Origin: Shimwellia blattae DSM 4481 = NBRC 105725
GTDB lineage: Bacteria; Pseudomonadota; Gammaproteobacteria; Enterobacterales; Enterobacteriaceae
Assembly: GCF_000262305.1 (NCBI RefSeq)
Contig: NC_017910.1
Coordinates: 1,054,001-1,118,000 of the forward strand
Direction of reading: 5' to 3'
Length of the DNA stretch: 64,000 bases
Positions 1-9,176 of this stretch are shown here, in pieces. Under the pieces are notes generated by a model. The model saw nothing but the letters and a program-made list of their open reading frames with translations, searched no databases and was not told the origin of the DNA. Positions within the stretch are counted from its first letter, which is position 1; each line of letters begins with the position of its first letter. The position numbers and the translations under genes are program-made.

Positions 1-239
1 TGGAACAACTGGAATTGCGCGAAGAGCTGGATGATATTGAACAGCAGCGTGATGAATCCCGCCTGGCGTCATTTTCCACGCGTGTTGATGGCATGATCTC
101 TTCCCGCACCCGCACCATGGTGAGCGAGCTGGATGCCCGGCAGTGGGAACCGGCCGCCGACACGGTACGTAAATTACGTTTTCTCGATAAACTGCGCAGT
201 CAAATAGAACAACTCGAAGAAAAACTGCTCGATTTTTGA
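1..239 (+). CDS. hscB: Co-chaperone HscB, C-terminal part (gene cut by window edge)
   Basis: The reading frame is open from the first base and ends at a TGA overlapping the region just before hscA. What remains is about 78 residues of charged helical sequence, typical of the C-terminal three-helix bundle of HscB that binds the scaffold protein IscU. The N-terminal J domain lies outside the window. HscB delivers IscU to HscA and stimulates its ATPase during iron-sulfur cluster transfer in the cytoplasm. Identification rests on the sequence and on the hscB-hscA-fdx-iscX order, which is characteristic of the isc operon. Confidence 0.9.
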   Translation, partial: EQLELREELDDIEQQRDESRLASFSTRVDGMISSRTRTMVSELDARQWEPAADTVRKLRFLDKLRSQIEQLEEKLLDF

Positions 240-253
240 TTCTGGAAGCATAC

Positions 254-2104
254 ATGGCCTTATTACAAATTAGCGAGCCCGGTCTGAGTGCCGCGCCCCA
301 TCAGCGTAAGCTGGCGGTGGGGATCGACCTGGGCACCACCAATTCTCTGGTGGCCACTGTACGCAGTGGTAAAGCCGAAACACTGGCGGACCACGAAGGG
401 CGTCACCTGCTGCCTTCGGTGGTGAATTACCGCAGCGACGGGCGCATCACCGGCTGGGAGGCACGCGCCATCGCCGCCAGCGATCCGGTGAATACCATCA
501 GCTCCGTTAAACGGCTGATGGGCCGCTCCCTGGCGGATATTCAGCACCGTTACCCCCATTTACCCTACCAGCTACAGGCCAGTGAAAACGGCCTGCCGAT
601 GATTAACACCCCTGCAGGTCTGCTCAACCCGGTGCGGGTTTCTGCCGACATTCTGCAAAGCCTGGCTGAGCGCGCCCGGGAAAGCCTCGGTGGCGAGCTT
701 GATGGCGTGGTGATTACGGTGCCGGCCTATTTTGATGATGCCCAGCGCCAGGGCACGAAAGACGCAGCCCGGCTTGCCGGTCTGCATGTTCTGCGCCTGC
801 TGAATGAACCTACCGCGGCGGCTATCGCCTACGGGCTGGATTCAGGCCAGGAAGGGGTGATTGCCGTGTACGATCTGGGCGGCGGCACCTTTGATATTTC
901 TATTCTGCGCCTGAGCCGCGGGATCTTTGAAGTGCTGGCCACCGGCGGGGATTCTGCCCTCGGGGGTGACGATTTTGACAACCTGCTGGCGGAGTGGATC
1001 CGCGAGCAGGCAGGGATAAGCGACCGTGACGACACCCGTCTGCAGCGCCAGCTGCTGGACGCGGCTATCGCCGCCAAGATAACCCTCAGCGATGCCCGGG
1101 ACGCCGCAATTAATGTGGGCGGCTGGCAGGGCACCATTACCCGGGAACAGTTCAGTGCGCTGATTGCCCCGCTGGTAAAACGCACGCTGCTCTCCTGCCG
1201 CAGAGCCCTGAAAGATGCCGGGGTGGATGCCAGTGAGGTGCTGGACGTTGTGATGGTCGGCGGCTCTACCCGGGTGCCGGTTGTCCGCGAGCGGGTGGGC
1301 GAGTTCTTTGGCCGCACCCCGCTGACATCTATCGATCCGGACAAGGTCGTGGCCATTGGTGCCGCTATCCAGGCTGATATTCTGGTGGGGAATAAACCGG
1401 ACAGCGACATGCTGCTGCTGGACGTGCTGCCGCTCTCTCTGGGGCTGGAAACCATGGGCGGTCTGGTTGAGAAAGTTATCCCGCGTAACACCACCATTCC
1501 GGTGGCCCGCGCCCAGGATTTCACCACCTTTAAAGACGGCCAGACAGCAATGGCTATCCATGTGATGCAGGGCGAGCGTGAGCTGGTGCAGGATTGCCGC
1601 TCCCTGGCGCGCTTTGTGCTGCGCGGTATTCCGCCGCTGCCTGCGGGCGGTGCGCATATTCGGGTAACCTTCCAGGTGGATGCCGATGGTTTACTGAGTG
1701 TCAGCGCTATGGAGAAATCCACCGGGGTTGCCTCCTCGATTCAGGTGAAGCCGTCATACGGCCTTACCGAGGGCGAAATTGCCGCGATGATCCAGGCGTC
1801 GATGACCTTTGCCGATGATGATGTTCAGGCCCGTATGCTGGCAGAGCAACAGGTCGAAGCGGCCCGGGTGCTGGAGAGTCTGGAAAGTGCCCTTGCCAGT
1901 GACGGGGCGCTGCTGAGTGAAGAAGAGCGGGCCGCGGTAGATACGGTCGCCCTTGAGCTGCGCGCAGTAATGCACGGCAGCGATATCGAATCCATTAAGC
2001 AAGCCATTAAAAACGTAGACAAACAAACCCAGGAATTTGCCGCACGCCGCATGGATAACTCAATCCGTCAGGCGCTGAAAGGGCAATCCGTGGACGAGGT
2101 TTAA
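254..2104 (+). CDS. hscA: Hsp70-type chaperone HscA for Fe-S cluster assembly
   Basis: A 616-residue Hsp70 homologue, the same length as E. coli HscA. The start is the ATG giving MALLQISEPG; an in-frame TTG 18 bases upstream lies in the hscB end and is less likely. The nucleotide-binding domain shows GIDLGTTNS near residue 22, the YDLGGGTFD phosphate loop and the VGGSTRVP adenosine motif; the substrate domain follows after about residue 390. HscA binds the LPPVK segment of IscU and uses ATP to promote transfer of [2Fe-2S] clusters to apo-proteins such as Fdx. The gene begins 14 bases after hscB and is followed 6 bases later by fdx, so all are cotranscribed. Confidence 0.97.
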   Translation: MALLQISEPGLSAAPHQRKLAVGIDLGTTNSLVATVRSGKAETLADHEGRHLLPSVVNYRSDGRITGWEARAIAASDPVNTISSVKRLMGRSLADIQHRYPHLPYQLQASENGLPMINTPAGLLNPVRVSADILQSLAERARESLGGELDGVVITVPAYFDDAQRQGTKDAARLAGLHVLRLLNEPTAAAIAYGLDSGQEGVIAVYDLGGGTFDISILRLSRGIFEVLATGGDSALGGDDFDNLLAEWIREQAGISDRDDTRLQRQLLDAAIAAKITLSDARDAAINVGGWQGTITREQFSALIAPLVKRTLLSCRRALKDAGVDASEVLDVVMVGGSTRVPVVRERVGEFFGRTPLTSIDPDKVVAIGAAIQADILVGNKPDSDMLLLDVLPLSLGLETMGGLVEKVIPRNTTIPVARAQDFTTFKDGQTAMAIHVMQGERELVQDCRSLARFVLRGIPPLPAGGAHIRVTFQVDADGLLSVSAMEKSTGVASSIQVKPSYGLTEGEIAAMIQASMTFADDDVQARMLAEQQVEAARVLESLESALASDGALLSEEERAAVDTVALELRAVMHGSDIESIKQAIKNVDKQTQEFAARRMDNSIRQALKGQSVDEV

Positions 2105-2110
2105 TTTACT

Positions 2111-2446
2111 ATGCCTAAGATTGTATTTTTGCCCCACCAGGGCCTGTGCCCGGATGGTGCCGTTCTGGAAGCTGAGACTGGCGAAACGATCCTCGACGTT
2201 GCCCTGCGCAACGGTATTGAAATCGAACACGCCTGTGAAAAATCCTGTGCCTGTACGACCTGCCACTGCATCGTTCGTGAGGGGTTTGACTCCCTGGCGG
2301 AAAGCAGTGAAGAGGAAGACGACATGCTGGACAAGGCCTGGGGCCTGGAGCCGGACAGCCGCCTGAGCTGCCAGGCGAAAGTGGCGGATGAAGATCTGGT
2401 GGTTGAGATCCCGCGCTATACCATTAACCACGCCCGCGAACACTAA
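2111..2446 (+). CDS. fdx: [2Fe-2S] ferredoxin of the Isc system
   Basis: A 111-residue adrenodoxin-type ferredoxin. Cluster ligands are visible as Cys42, Cys48 and Cys51 in the HACEKSCACTTCHC segment and a fourth Cys near residue 87 (LSCQAKV). Residues Cys46 and Cys53 are additional cysteines within the same loop, as in E. coli Fdx. The protein supplies electrons for cluster assembly on IscU. It sits 6 bases after hscA and 27 bases before iscX in the isc operon. Confidence 0.97.
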   Translation: MPKIVFLPHQGLCPDGAVLEAETGETILDVALRNGIEIEHACEKSCACTTCHCIVREGFDSLAESSEEEDDMLDKAWGLEPDSRLSCQAKVADEDLVVEIPRYTINHAREH

Positions 2447-2473
2447 CCGGCACCAGCCACAAGGGAGAAACCC

Positions 2474-2674
2474 ATGGGACTGAAATGGACCGACAGCCGC
2501 GAAATCGGCGAAGCGCTGTACGACGCCTACCCGGATACCGATCCGAAGACGGTACGCTTTACAGATATGCACCAGTGGATCTGTGAGCTGGACGACTTCG
2601 ATGATGATCCGCAGGCCTCAAGCGAGAAAATTCTTGAAGCCATTTTACTGGTATGGCTTGATGAAGCGGATTAA
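2474..2674 (+). CDS. iscX: IscX, small acidic iron-binding protein of the isc operon
   Basis: A 66-residue, strongly acidic protein (for example DDFDDDP near residues 39-45), the usual length of IscX/YfhJ. It binds iron and the desulfurase IscS and modulates the rate of cluster assembly in competition with frataxin. A good ribosome site (AAGGGAGAAA) lies just before the ATG. It is the last gene of the isc operon here, followed at once by a strong hairpin terminator. Confidence 0.95.
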   Translation: MGLKWTDSREIGEALYDAYPDTDPKTVRFTDMHQWICELDDFDDDPQASSEKILEAILLVWLDEAD

Positions 2675-2682
2675 CTGAACAG

Positions 2683-2705
2683 GCTGCCTGCGGGCAGCTT
2701 TTTTG
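2683..2705 (+). terminator. Rho-independent terminator after iscX
   Basis: A GCTGCC/GGCAGC stem with a 4-base loop is followed directly by a run of six T residues. It lies 9 bases after the iscX stop and separates the isc operon from pepB. Confidence 0.85.
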
Positions 2706-2739
2706 TATCATCTGACACGGTGAAGATAAGGAAACCACA

Positions 2740-4026
2740 ATGACAACCGACGCGATGAAAATTACCCTCAGCACCACACCTGCCGACGCCCGCTGGGGGG
2801 AGAATGCCATTTACAGCATTAATAATGACGGGGTGACCATCCACCTGACCGGCAACGATGTGCCGGGGCTTATCCAGCGCGCCGGGCGCAAGCTGGACAA
2901 CCAGGGCTTTAAACATGTGCAGCTGGCCGGTGACGGCTGGGACGTGGAGAAAAGCTGGGCCTTCTGGCAGGGCTATCGCGGGCCAAAAGGCAGCCGCAAA
3001 GTGGAGTGGGCCGCCCTTGATGACGCCCAGCAACAGGAGCTGGAAAATCGCCTGACTATCATCGACTGGGTGCGCGATGTGATTAATGCCCCGGCAGAAG
3101 ATTTAGGGCCAGAGCAACTGGCCCAGCGCGCCGTTGATCTGCTGTGCGCAACCGGCGGTGAGCACGTGACATACCGGATCACCAAAGGTGAGGATCTGCG
3201 CGAGCAGAACTACCTTGGGATCCATACGGTCGGGCGCGGATCGGATCGTTCCCCGGTGCTGCTGGCGCTGGACTATAACCCGACCGGCATACCGGAAGCA
3301 CCGGTATACGCCTGCCTGGTGGGCAAAGGCATTACGTTTGACTCCGGCGGCTACAGCCTGAAGCAGAGCGCGTTTATGGATTCCATGAAATCCGATATGG
3401 GCGGCGCGGCGCTGGTCACCGGCGCACTGGCTTTTGCCATCACCCGCGGCCTGAATAAACGCGTAAAACTCTACCTGTGCTGCGCCGATAACCTGGTCAG
3501 CGGTAACGCCTTTAAACTGGGGGATATTATCCGCTACCGTAACGGTAAAAATGTTGAGGTGATGAACACCGACGCGGAAGGCCGCCTGGTCCTGGCAGAC
3601 GGGCTGATTGACGCCAGTGCCCAGAAGCCGGAGCTGCTGATTGACTGCGCCACCCTGACCGGGGCGGCAAAAACCGCGCTTGGGAATGACTACCACGCCC
3701 TGTTCAGCTTTGACGACGGGCTGGCAGCCCGTCTGCTGGAAAGCGCTGCGGCGGAAAATGAACCCTTCTGGCGCCTGCCGCTGGCGGAGTTCCACCGCCA
3801 TCAGTTGCCGTCGAACTTTGCCGAGCTGAACAACACCTCGAACGCTTCGTTCCCGGCCGGGGCCAGCACTGCCGCCGGTTTCCTGTCCCACTTTGTGGAA
3901 AATTATCACCAGGGCTGGCTGCACATTGACTGTTCCGCCACCTACCGCAAAGGGGCGGTTGAGCAGTGGTCTGCCGGGGCAACGGGCCTTGGCGTGCGGA
4001 CACTGGCTAACCTGCTGACGCGCTGA
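2740..4026 (+). CDS. pepB: Peptidase B (leucyl aminopeptidase family M17)
   Basis: A 428-residue M17 metallo-aminopeptidase. The diagnostic NTDAEGRLVLADG signature is present near residues 270-282, and the preceding KGITFDSGGYSLK segment carries metal and active-site residues. Length and N-terminus (MTTDAMKITLS) match E. coli PepB. The hexameric cytoplasmic enzyme removes N-terminal residues, with preference for acidic and other polar residues, in peptide turnover. A ribosome site (GATAAGGAAA) precedes the ATG. sseB follows 5 bases downstream, suggesting coupled expression. Confidence 0.95.
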   Translation: MTTDAMKITLSTTPADARWGENAIYSINNDGVTIHLTGNDVPGLIQRAGRKLDNQGFKHVQLAGDGWDVEKSWAFWQGYRGPKGSRKVEWAALDDAQQQELENRLTIIDWVRDVINAPAEDLGPEQLAQRAVDLLCATGGEHVTYRITKGEDLREQNYLGIHTVGRGSDRSPVLLALDYNPTGIPEAPVYACLVGKGITFDSGGYSLKQSAFMDSMKSDMGGAALVTGALAFAITRGLNKRVKLYLCCADNLVSGNAFKLGDIIRYRNGKNVEVMNTDAEGRLVLADGLIDASAQKPELLIDCATLTGAAKTALGNDYHALFSFDDGLAARLLESAAAENEPFWRLPLAEFHRHQLPSNFAELNNTSNASFPAGASTAAGFLSHFVENYHQGWLHIDCSATYRKGAVEQWSAGATGLGVRTLANLLTR

Positions 4027-4031
4027 TCGCC

Positions 4032-4796
4032 ATGACCGAAAATCAACCGACCCTTGAAACGCTGCTGGAGCAGGCAGCAACAGAGCCGGCGCACCGTCCG
4101 GCCTTTTTCCGCCAGTTATTACAGGCAACCGTCTGGGTGCCTGGCCGCCGCTACGGGGATAACGCCGGGGAGATTGAGCTTGATCACTGGGAGCGGGATA
4201 ACGACCGCGACGTGATCCCCTTTTTCACCTCGGTCCGGGCGCTGGCTCAGGCCGCAGGCGACGGGCAGCAGTGGGTTATGCTGCCTGCCCGGGAGCTGTT
4301 TGAGATGACGGCCGGAGAAACGCTGTTCCTCAATGCAAAGTTACCGACAGGTAAAGAGTTCACCCCCGGTGAAATTCACCACCTGCTCGGGCACGGGGGG
4401 GACGCGCTCAGCCAGCAGGTGGTGATGGAGGGTGACAGCCAGCTGTTGCTGTCTGCACTTGAGCAGCCTCCTGCAGTGCTGGTGGAGTCCCTGAGTGTGC
4501 TGTTTGCCTCGCTCAACACCGTAAAGCGCGCCTGGCTGTGTACGGTGAAAGGGCCGGGGGATGAGACACCAAACCTGATGATTGCGCTGGAGGTTGCCGG
4601 GGAACACGAAGAGGTGATTCAGGCCACCGGCAGTGTGGCAACCGATGTGTTGCCCGGTGATGAGCCCGTCGATGTTTGCCTGGTCAGCGCCGGTGAGCCG
4701 GGGGTAAGCCACTTTGTCCAGGCGCACCTGACACCCTTCTATGAGCGCCGCTGGGGAAGTTTCCTGCGCGACTATAAAACCGGGCGCATTCTGTAA
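4032..4796 (+). CDS. sseB: SseB family protein (enhanced serine sensitivity)
   Basis: A 254-residue protein matching E. coli SseB in length and in its LETLLEQAATEPAHRPAFFR start. It has an N-terminal SseB domain and a C-terminal SseB_C domain ending in a basic tail. In E. coli, changed dosage of sseB alters sensitivity to serine; the molecular role is not established. It follows pepB by 5 bases and converges on sseA across a shared hairpin. Confidence 0.9.
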   Translation: MTENQPTLETLLEQAATEPAHRPAFFRQLLQATVWVPGRRYGDNAGEIELDHWERDNDRDVIPFFTSVRALAQAAGDGQQWVMLPARELFEMTAGETLFLNAKLPTGKEFTPGEIHHLLGHGGDALSQQVVMEGDSQLLLSALEQPPAVLVESLSVLFASLNTVKRAWLCTVKGPGDETPNLMIALEVAGEHEEVIQATGSVATDVLPGDEPVDVCLVSAGEPGVSHFVQAHLTPFYERRWGSFLRDYKTGRIL

Positions 4797-4801
4797 TGAA
4801 A

Positions 4802-4823
4802 TCTGGCCGGGTAACCGGCCAGA
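4802..4823. terminator. Hairpin between convergent sseB and sseA
   Basis: A perfect 9-bp stem (TCTGGCCGG / CCGGCCAGA) with loop GTAA sits between the two converging stops. The T tracts on either side are poor, so it could act as a bidirectional terminator or simply as a 3' stabilising hairpin. Confidence 0.6.
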
Positions 4824-4832
4824 CCTAACGGC

Positions 4833-5678
4833 TCAGGCGTCGGGCTCGACGGGTAAATCCGCCCGGGCTCCCCATTCGCTCCAGGAGCCGTCATACAGGG
4901 CCACATCATCCAGCCCGAGGGTTGCCAGCGCCAGGGCGAGTACCGCAGCGGTCACCCCGGAGCCACAGCTGACGATAATCGGCTGATTAAACCGCACCCC
5001 GTGGCTGGCAAAAATAAAGCGCAGATCGTCGGTGGTTTTTAACTGGCCGTTTTCCACAAGCTCCGTCCAGGGCACGTTATGGGCACCGGGAATATGACCC
5101 CGGCGCAGGCCCGGGCGCGGCTCGTCGGCCTGGGCATTAAAACGGGCGGCCGGGCGGGCATCCACCAGCTGGGCGGTCCCTTCATGGCTGGCGACCAGGA
5201 CATCAGTCAGGCGGCGGATGGCCTGAGCATTAAATTTCACCTCGAACTCGCCCTCCCGGGGCCGGGGCTCACCGGACTCCAGGGCCAGATCTTCGCGTAA
5301 CCAGTCGGCCATCCCCCCGGCGAGAATAGAGACATTCTCCACGCCAAAGCATTTCAGCATCCACCAGGCGCGGGGCGCTGAAAACAGGTTGCCGTCGTCG
5401 TAAATCACCAGGTGCTTGTGGCCGGAGATCCCCAGCTCACGCATGGCCACGGCGAAGGTTTCCGGGCGCGGCATCATGTGGGGCAGGGCAGTGGTGGTGT
5501 CTGACAGGGCCTCGATATCGAAGCGCCGGGCACCGGGAATGTGCCCGGCCAGGTATTCTGCGTTGACATCCCGGTCCTGTTGCGTGGGTTGTGCCATTCG
5601 CGCATCCAGGATCTGGATCTGTGGATCGTCAATATGTTCGGCAAGCCAGTCGCCAGCGACGAAGAAAGTGGTGGACAT
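4833..5678 (-). CDS. sseA: 3-mercaptopyruvate sulfurtransferase
   Basis: A 281-residue tandem rhodanese protein. The active-site loop CGSGVTA near residue 238 is the form seen in mercaptopyruvate sulfurtransferases (rhodaneses carry CRKGVTA). The start is the ATG giving MSTTFFVAGDW, preceded by AAGGAACC; the frame stays open for 30 further codons upstream, but these show no family similarity. The enzyme transfers sulfur from 3-mercaptopyruvate to thiols or cyanide and supports cytoplasmic sulfur metabolism. In E. coli its neighbours on the ndk side are yfhM and pbpC, which are absent here. Confidence 0.95.
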   Translation of the reverse strand: MSTTFFVAGDWLAEHIDDPQIQILDARMAQPTQQDRDVNAEYLAGHIPGARRFDIEALSDTTTALPHMMPRPETFAVAMRELGISGHKHLVIYDDGNLFSAPRAWWMLKCFGVENVSILAGGMADWLREDLALESGEPRPREGEFEVKFNAQAIRRLTDVLVASHEGTAQLVDARPAARFNAQADEPRPGLRRGHIPGAHNVPWTELVENGQLKTTDDLRFIFASHGVRFNQPIIVSCGSGVTAAVLALALATLGLDDVALYDGSWSEWGARADLPVEPDA

Positions 5679-6051
5679 GGTGGGTTCCTTGTCATGAGCA
5701 ATAGCATAATTGTCGACGTTTTTCCCCGGAGTCTCAAGGTGACGGGGGAGGGGAAAGGCACAAATCATGGCATTAAGCGGCCTGGATCGCGTCAGCCCTG
5801 GTGTTATCGCGTTACCGATTGAAATAAAAGGCCGATTGGGGCCAGCGCCGGAGTTTGCTATGGTAGCGGCACGGGCTTACCCCCCATGCCCGGGACGGGG
5901 AAACAGCAGTATAGACGCAATGTTATCTGATCTCGTATTTTTTTAAAAAAATGTTAACCAGATCGATAGTCAATAACAGCGTCTCTCTTTATAATCCGCG
6001 CCAGGTTATCCCGGAAAGCCGGGATCCATAAAACACATTACAGAGGTAAAC
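5679..6051. other. Intergenic region sseA-ndk
   Basis: This 373-base gap holds divergent promoters for sseA and ndk. No remnant of pbpC or yfhM, which occupy this place in E. coli, could be recognised in any frame. A short A/T-rich run around 5938-5954 precedes the ndk promoter. Confidence 0.6.
5967..5995 (+). promoter_or_regulatory. Putative sigma70 promoter of ndk
   Basis: A consensus -10 box TATAAT (5990-5995) lies 17 bases after a TAGTCA hexamer that matches the TTGACA consensus at four of six positions. It is 57 bases upstream of the ndk ATG. Prediction from pattern only. Confidence 0.55.
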
Positions 6052-6483
6052 ATGGCTATCGAGCGTACTTTCTCCATCATTAAGCCCAATGCAGTGGCAA
6101 AAAACGTTATTGGTAATATTTTTGCGCGTTTTGAAACCGCTGGCCTGAAAATTGTTGCCACCAAAATGGTGCACCTCTCTTCTGAGCAGGCTCAGGGCTT
6201 CTACGCAGAACACGCCGGTAAGCCGTTCTTCGACGGCCTGGTTGCCTTTATGACCTCCGGCCCGATTGTGGTCTCTGCACTGGAAGGTGAAGACGCGGTG
6301 CGCCGCCACCGTGAAATCCTCGGGGCGACTAACCCGGCAAACGCACTGGCCGGTACGCTGCGTGCTGACTACGCCGATAGCCTGACCGAAAACGGCACCC
6401 ACGGCTCTGACTCTGTTGAATCTGCGGCCCGTGAAATCGCCTACTTCTTCGCCGAAGGCGAAGTGTGCCCGCGCACCCGCTAA
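6052..6483 (+). CDS. ndk: Nucleoside diphosphate kinase
   Basis: A 143-residue NDP kinase, full length. It begins MAIERTFSIIKPNAV and carries the NGTHGSDS active-site motif, whose His (about residue 117) is phosphorylated during phosphate transfer. The tetrameric cytoplasmic enzyme equilibrates nucleoside di- and triphosphates using ATP. A ribosome site (CAGAGG) precedes the ATG. The gene has its own promoter and terminator and is probably monocistronic. Confidence 0.98.
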   Translation: MAIERTFSIIKPNAVAKNVIGNIFARFETAGLKIVATKMVHLSSEQAQGFYAEHAGKPFFDGLVAFMTSGPIVVSALEGEDAVRRHREILGATNPANALAGTLRADYADSLTENGTHGSDSVESAAREIAYFFAEGEVCPRTR

Positions 6484-6572
6484 TCCGGTAACGCAGTAAA
6501 CGGCACTTACATTTTATTTTGCCGTGCTCACCACAGAGCATGGCGCTGTTGCCGCAGAATTTGTACAATGTC

Positions 6573-6616
6573 GCGCCCCCTGATGCCATACTTCACGGGG
6601 CGCTTCTTTTTTCTTA
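6573..6616 (+). terminator. Terminator between ndk and rlmN
   Basis: GCGCCCC (6573-6579) pairs with GGGGCGC (6597-6603) across a 17-base loop and is followed by a T-rich tract. It is consistent with an intrinsic terminator for ndk. Confidence 0.65.
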
Positions 6617-6662
6617 AACCTACCTGGGGCCATAACGTGTAACAACGAGGCCGGAAACGAAT

Positions 6663-7829
6663 ATGTCAGATCAAATTATCATCCCCGAGACGTCACCTGT
6701 TGCCGTTTCTCCTAAAGCCGAAAAAATCAACCTGCTGGATCTGAACCGCCCGCAAATGCGCGAGTTCTTTAAATCCATGGGGGAAAAGCCGTTCCGTGCC
6801 GATCAGGTCATGAAGTGGATCTATCACTACTGCTGTGATGACTTCGACGAGATGACGGATATCAATAAGGTGCTGCGCGCCCGGCTAAAAGAGATTGCTG
6901 AAATCCGTGCCCCGGAAGTGGTGGAGGAGCAGCGCTCATCCGACGGGACTATCAAGTGGGCGATAGCGGTGGGCGATCAGCGCGTTGAAACGGTCTATAT
7001 CCCGGAAGATGACCGCGCCACGCTGTGTGTCTCCTCCCAGGTAGGCTGCGCGCTGGAGTGTAAGTTCTGCTCCACGGCTCAGCAGGGCTTTAACCGTAAC
7101 CTGCGGGTGTCGGAAATTATCGGCCAGGTGTGGCGGGCGGCGAAAATTGTTGGCGCGGCGAAAATCACCGGCCAGCGCCCCATCACTAACGTGGTGATGA
7201 TGGGGATGGGCGAACCGCTGCTGAACCTGACAAACGTGGTTCCGGCGATGGAAATCATGCTGGATGATTTCGGTTTCGGCCTGTCAAAACGCCGCGTTAC
7301 CCTGTCCACTTCCGGTGTGGTACCGGCGCTGGACAAGCTCGGGGATATGATTGACGTGGCGCTGGCTATCTCGCTGCACGCGCCGAACGATACCATCCGT
7401 GATGAGATAGTCCCCATCAACCGCAAATATAATATTGAGACATTCCTGGCGGCGGTACGCCGGTATCTGGAGAAATCCAATGCCAACCAGGGGCGGGTGA
7501 CCATCGAATACGTGATGCTGGACCACATTAACGACGGTGTTGAGCATGCTCATCAGCTGGCGGAATGCCTGAAAGACACCCCGTGCAAAATTAACCTGAT
7601 CCCGTGGAACCCCTTCCCGGGGGCACCTTATGGCCGCAGCTCAAACAGCCGTATCGATCGCTTCTCCAAAACCCTGATGGAGTACGGCTTTACGACGATT
7701 GTGCGTAAAACGCGCGGTGATGATATTGATGCCGCCTGCGGGCAGCTGGCCGGGGAAGTGATTGACCGCACCAAGCGGACAATGCGCAAGCGGATGCAGG
7801 GCGAAGCTATTGCGGTAAAATCTGTCTGA
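6663..7829 (+). CDS. rlmN: Dual-specificity 23S rRNA/tRNA C2-adenine methyltransferase
   Basis: A 388-residue radical-SAM enzyme. The [4Fe-4S]-binding CxxxCxxC is at Cys129, Cys133 and Cys136, and the methylated/resolving cysteine is Cys359 in DAACGQL near the C-terminus. RlmN makes m2A2503 in 23S rRNA and m2A37 in a set of tRNAs using two SAM molecules per turnover. Length and both cysteine pairs agree with the family, so the enzyme should be active. It follows ndk after a terminator. Confidence 0.97.
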   Translation: MSDQIIIPETSPVAVSPKAEKINLLDLNRPQMREFFKSMGEKPFRADQVMKWIYHYCCDDFDEMTDINKVLRARLKEIAEIRAPEVVEEQRSSDGTIKWAIAVGDQRVETVYIPEDDRATLCVSSQVGCALECKFCSTAQQGFNRNLRVSEIIGQVWRAAKIVGAAKITGQRPITNVVMMGMGEPLLNLTNVVPAMEIMLDDFGFGLSKRRVTLSTSGVVPALDKLGDMIDVALAISLHAPNDTIRDEIVPINRKYNIETFLAAVRRYLEKSNANQGRVTIEYVMLDHINDGVEHAHQLAECLKDTPCKINLIPWNPFPGAPYGRSSNSRIDRFSKTLMEYGFTTIVRKTRGDDIDAACGQLAGEVIDRTKRTMRKRMQGEAIAVKSV

Positions 7830-8124
7830 TTGACACCTGCGGGCCGCCGGGGCTGAGTATCCGGCGGTGTTGCGCAGGTCAGATTATGTGTAAACCTGGC
7901 TTTTCACCTTGTGGAATCTGCCTGAACGGTAATAATTACGGTGCGTTTTTTCGCGCTTTAAGGCAGTATGTAGCGGCGCAACAACATGTTAGCGGTGCCG
8001 CATCAGGCAGGACACTGTCGCGCTGTTGTACAAGATATATTCGTGGCACAGGCCAGCGCCCCTTAACGGGCAGGCGGCCGGTGTCTGGTTCCTAAATTCA
8101 CACAGTACCAGCAGTTGTAAGCTA
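7830..8124. other. Intergenic region rlmN-rodZ
   Basis: This 295-base gap separates rlmN from rodZ. The rodZ frame is open for 33 codons upstream of its ATG but without similarity to RodZ. No convincing terminator, RNA gene or pilF-like remnant (pilF occupies this place in some other gammaproteobacteria) was seen; it presumably contains the rodZ-ispG promoter. Confidence 0.5.
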
Positions 8125-9150
8125 ATGAATACTGAAGCCAATCAAGAACAGAAAACAGCACAGACCACGGGCGAGCGTTTACGCCAGGCCCGCGAAAAAC
8201 TCGGTCTTAGCCAGCAAGTTGTTGCTGAACGTTTGTGCCTGAAGGTCTCCACCGTCCGGGATATCGAAGAGGACAAAGCGCCAGCCGATTTGGCTTCCAC
8301 CTTTTTGCGCGGTTATATTCGCTCTTATGCCCGGCTGGTCCATGTACCTGAGGACGAACTGCTGCCGATGATGGCGAAGCAGACACCGCTGAAGGCGAGC
8401 AAAGTGCAGCCGATGCAGAGTTTTTCTCTGGGTAAGCGGCGCAAAAAGCGCGATGGCTGGCTGATGAGTATCACCTGGCTGGTGCTTTTTGTGGTGGTCG
8501 GCCTGACGGGGGCCTGGTGGTGGCAAAACCATAAAGCCCAGCAGGAAGAGATAACCACCATGGCGGATCAGTCCTCGGCCGAGCTGGGCAACACCGGCAG
8601 CGGCCAGTCCGTTGCGCTGGATACCGGCGCGGCCAGCACATCTGCCCCGGCACAGACCAGTACAGCGGCACCGGTGGTGGACAACAGCGCACCGGCAACC
8701 GCCCCTGCGACACCGGCACCGGCTGACAGCCTGGCGACGGCGGCAACGCCTGCGCCTCAGAGCACTGAACAGCAGCCTGCGGTAGTGGCCCCGAGCCAGA
8801 CCCCGGTAGATACCGCCAACCCGGCGGCCACCGCTGTACCGGGCCAGTTGCCGACCGATCCGGCACAGAATACCCCGGCCGTTGCCGATCCGAACGCGCT
8901 GGTGATGAACTTCTCCGCTGACTGCTGGCTGGAAGTGAGCGACGCGACCGGCAAAAAACTGTTCAGCGGCCTGCAGCATAAGGGCGGTAACCTGAATCTG
9001 GTAGGCCAGACCCCGTACAAACTGAAGATCGGTGCGCCTGCCGCGGTACAGGTTCAGTTCCAGGGTAAACCTGTTGATCTGAGCCGTTTTATCCGGACGA
9101 ATCAGGTAGCACGCCTGACTGTTAATGCTGAGCCGGCCACGGCCCAGTAA
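8125..9150 (+). CDS. rodZ: Cytoskeletal shape protein RodZ
   Basis: A 341-residue bitopic membrane protein. An N-terminal Cro/C1-type helix-turn-helix (about residues 18-80, GLSQQVVAERL) binds MreB, not DNA. A basic KRRKKRDGW stretch precedes one transmembrane segment (about 112-132). A long Ala/Thr/Pro-rich periplasmic linker leads to the conserved C-terminal beta domain (DUF4115, ADCWLEV). The start is ATG at MNTEANQEQ, which matches the family; upstream in-frame codons lack similarity. RodZ couples MreB filaments to the elongasome and maintains rod shape. ispG follows 26 bases later. Confidence 0.95.
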   Translation: MNTEANQEQKTAQTTGERLRQAREKLGLSQQVVAERLCLKVSTVRDIEEDKAPADLASTFLRGYIRSYARLVHVPEDELLPMMAKQTPLKASKVQPMQSFSLGKRRKKRDGWLMSITWLVLFVVVGLTGAWWWQNHKAQQEEITTMADQSSAELGNTGSGQSVALDTGAASTSAPAQTSTAAPVVDNSAPATAPATPAPADSLATAATPAPQSTEQQPAVVAPSQTPVDTANPAATAVPGQLPTDPAQNTPAVADPNALVMNFSADCWLEVSDATGKKLFSGLQHKGGNLNLVGQTPYKLKIGAPAAVQVQFQGKPVDLSRFIRTNQVARLTVNAEPATAQ

Positions 9151-9176
9151 TTGACGGTTTTTTGGAGAATGTAGTT

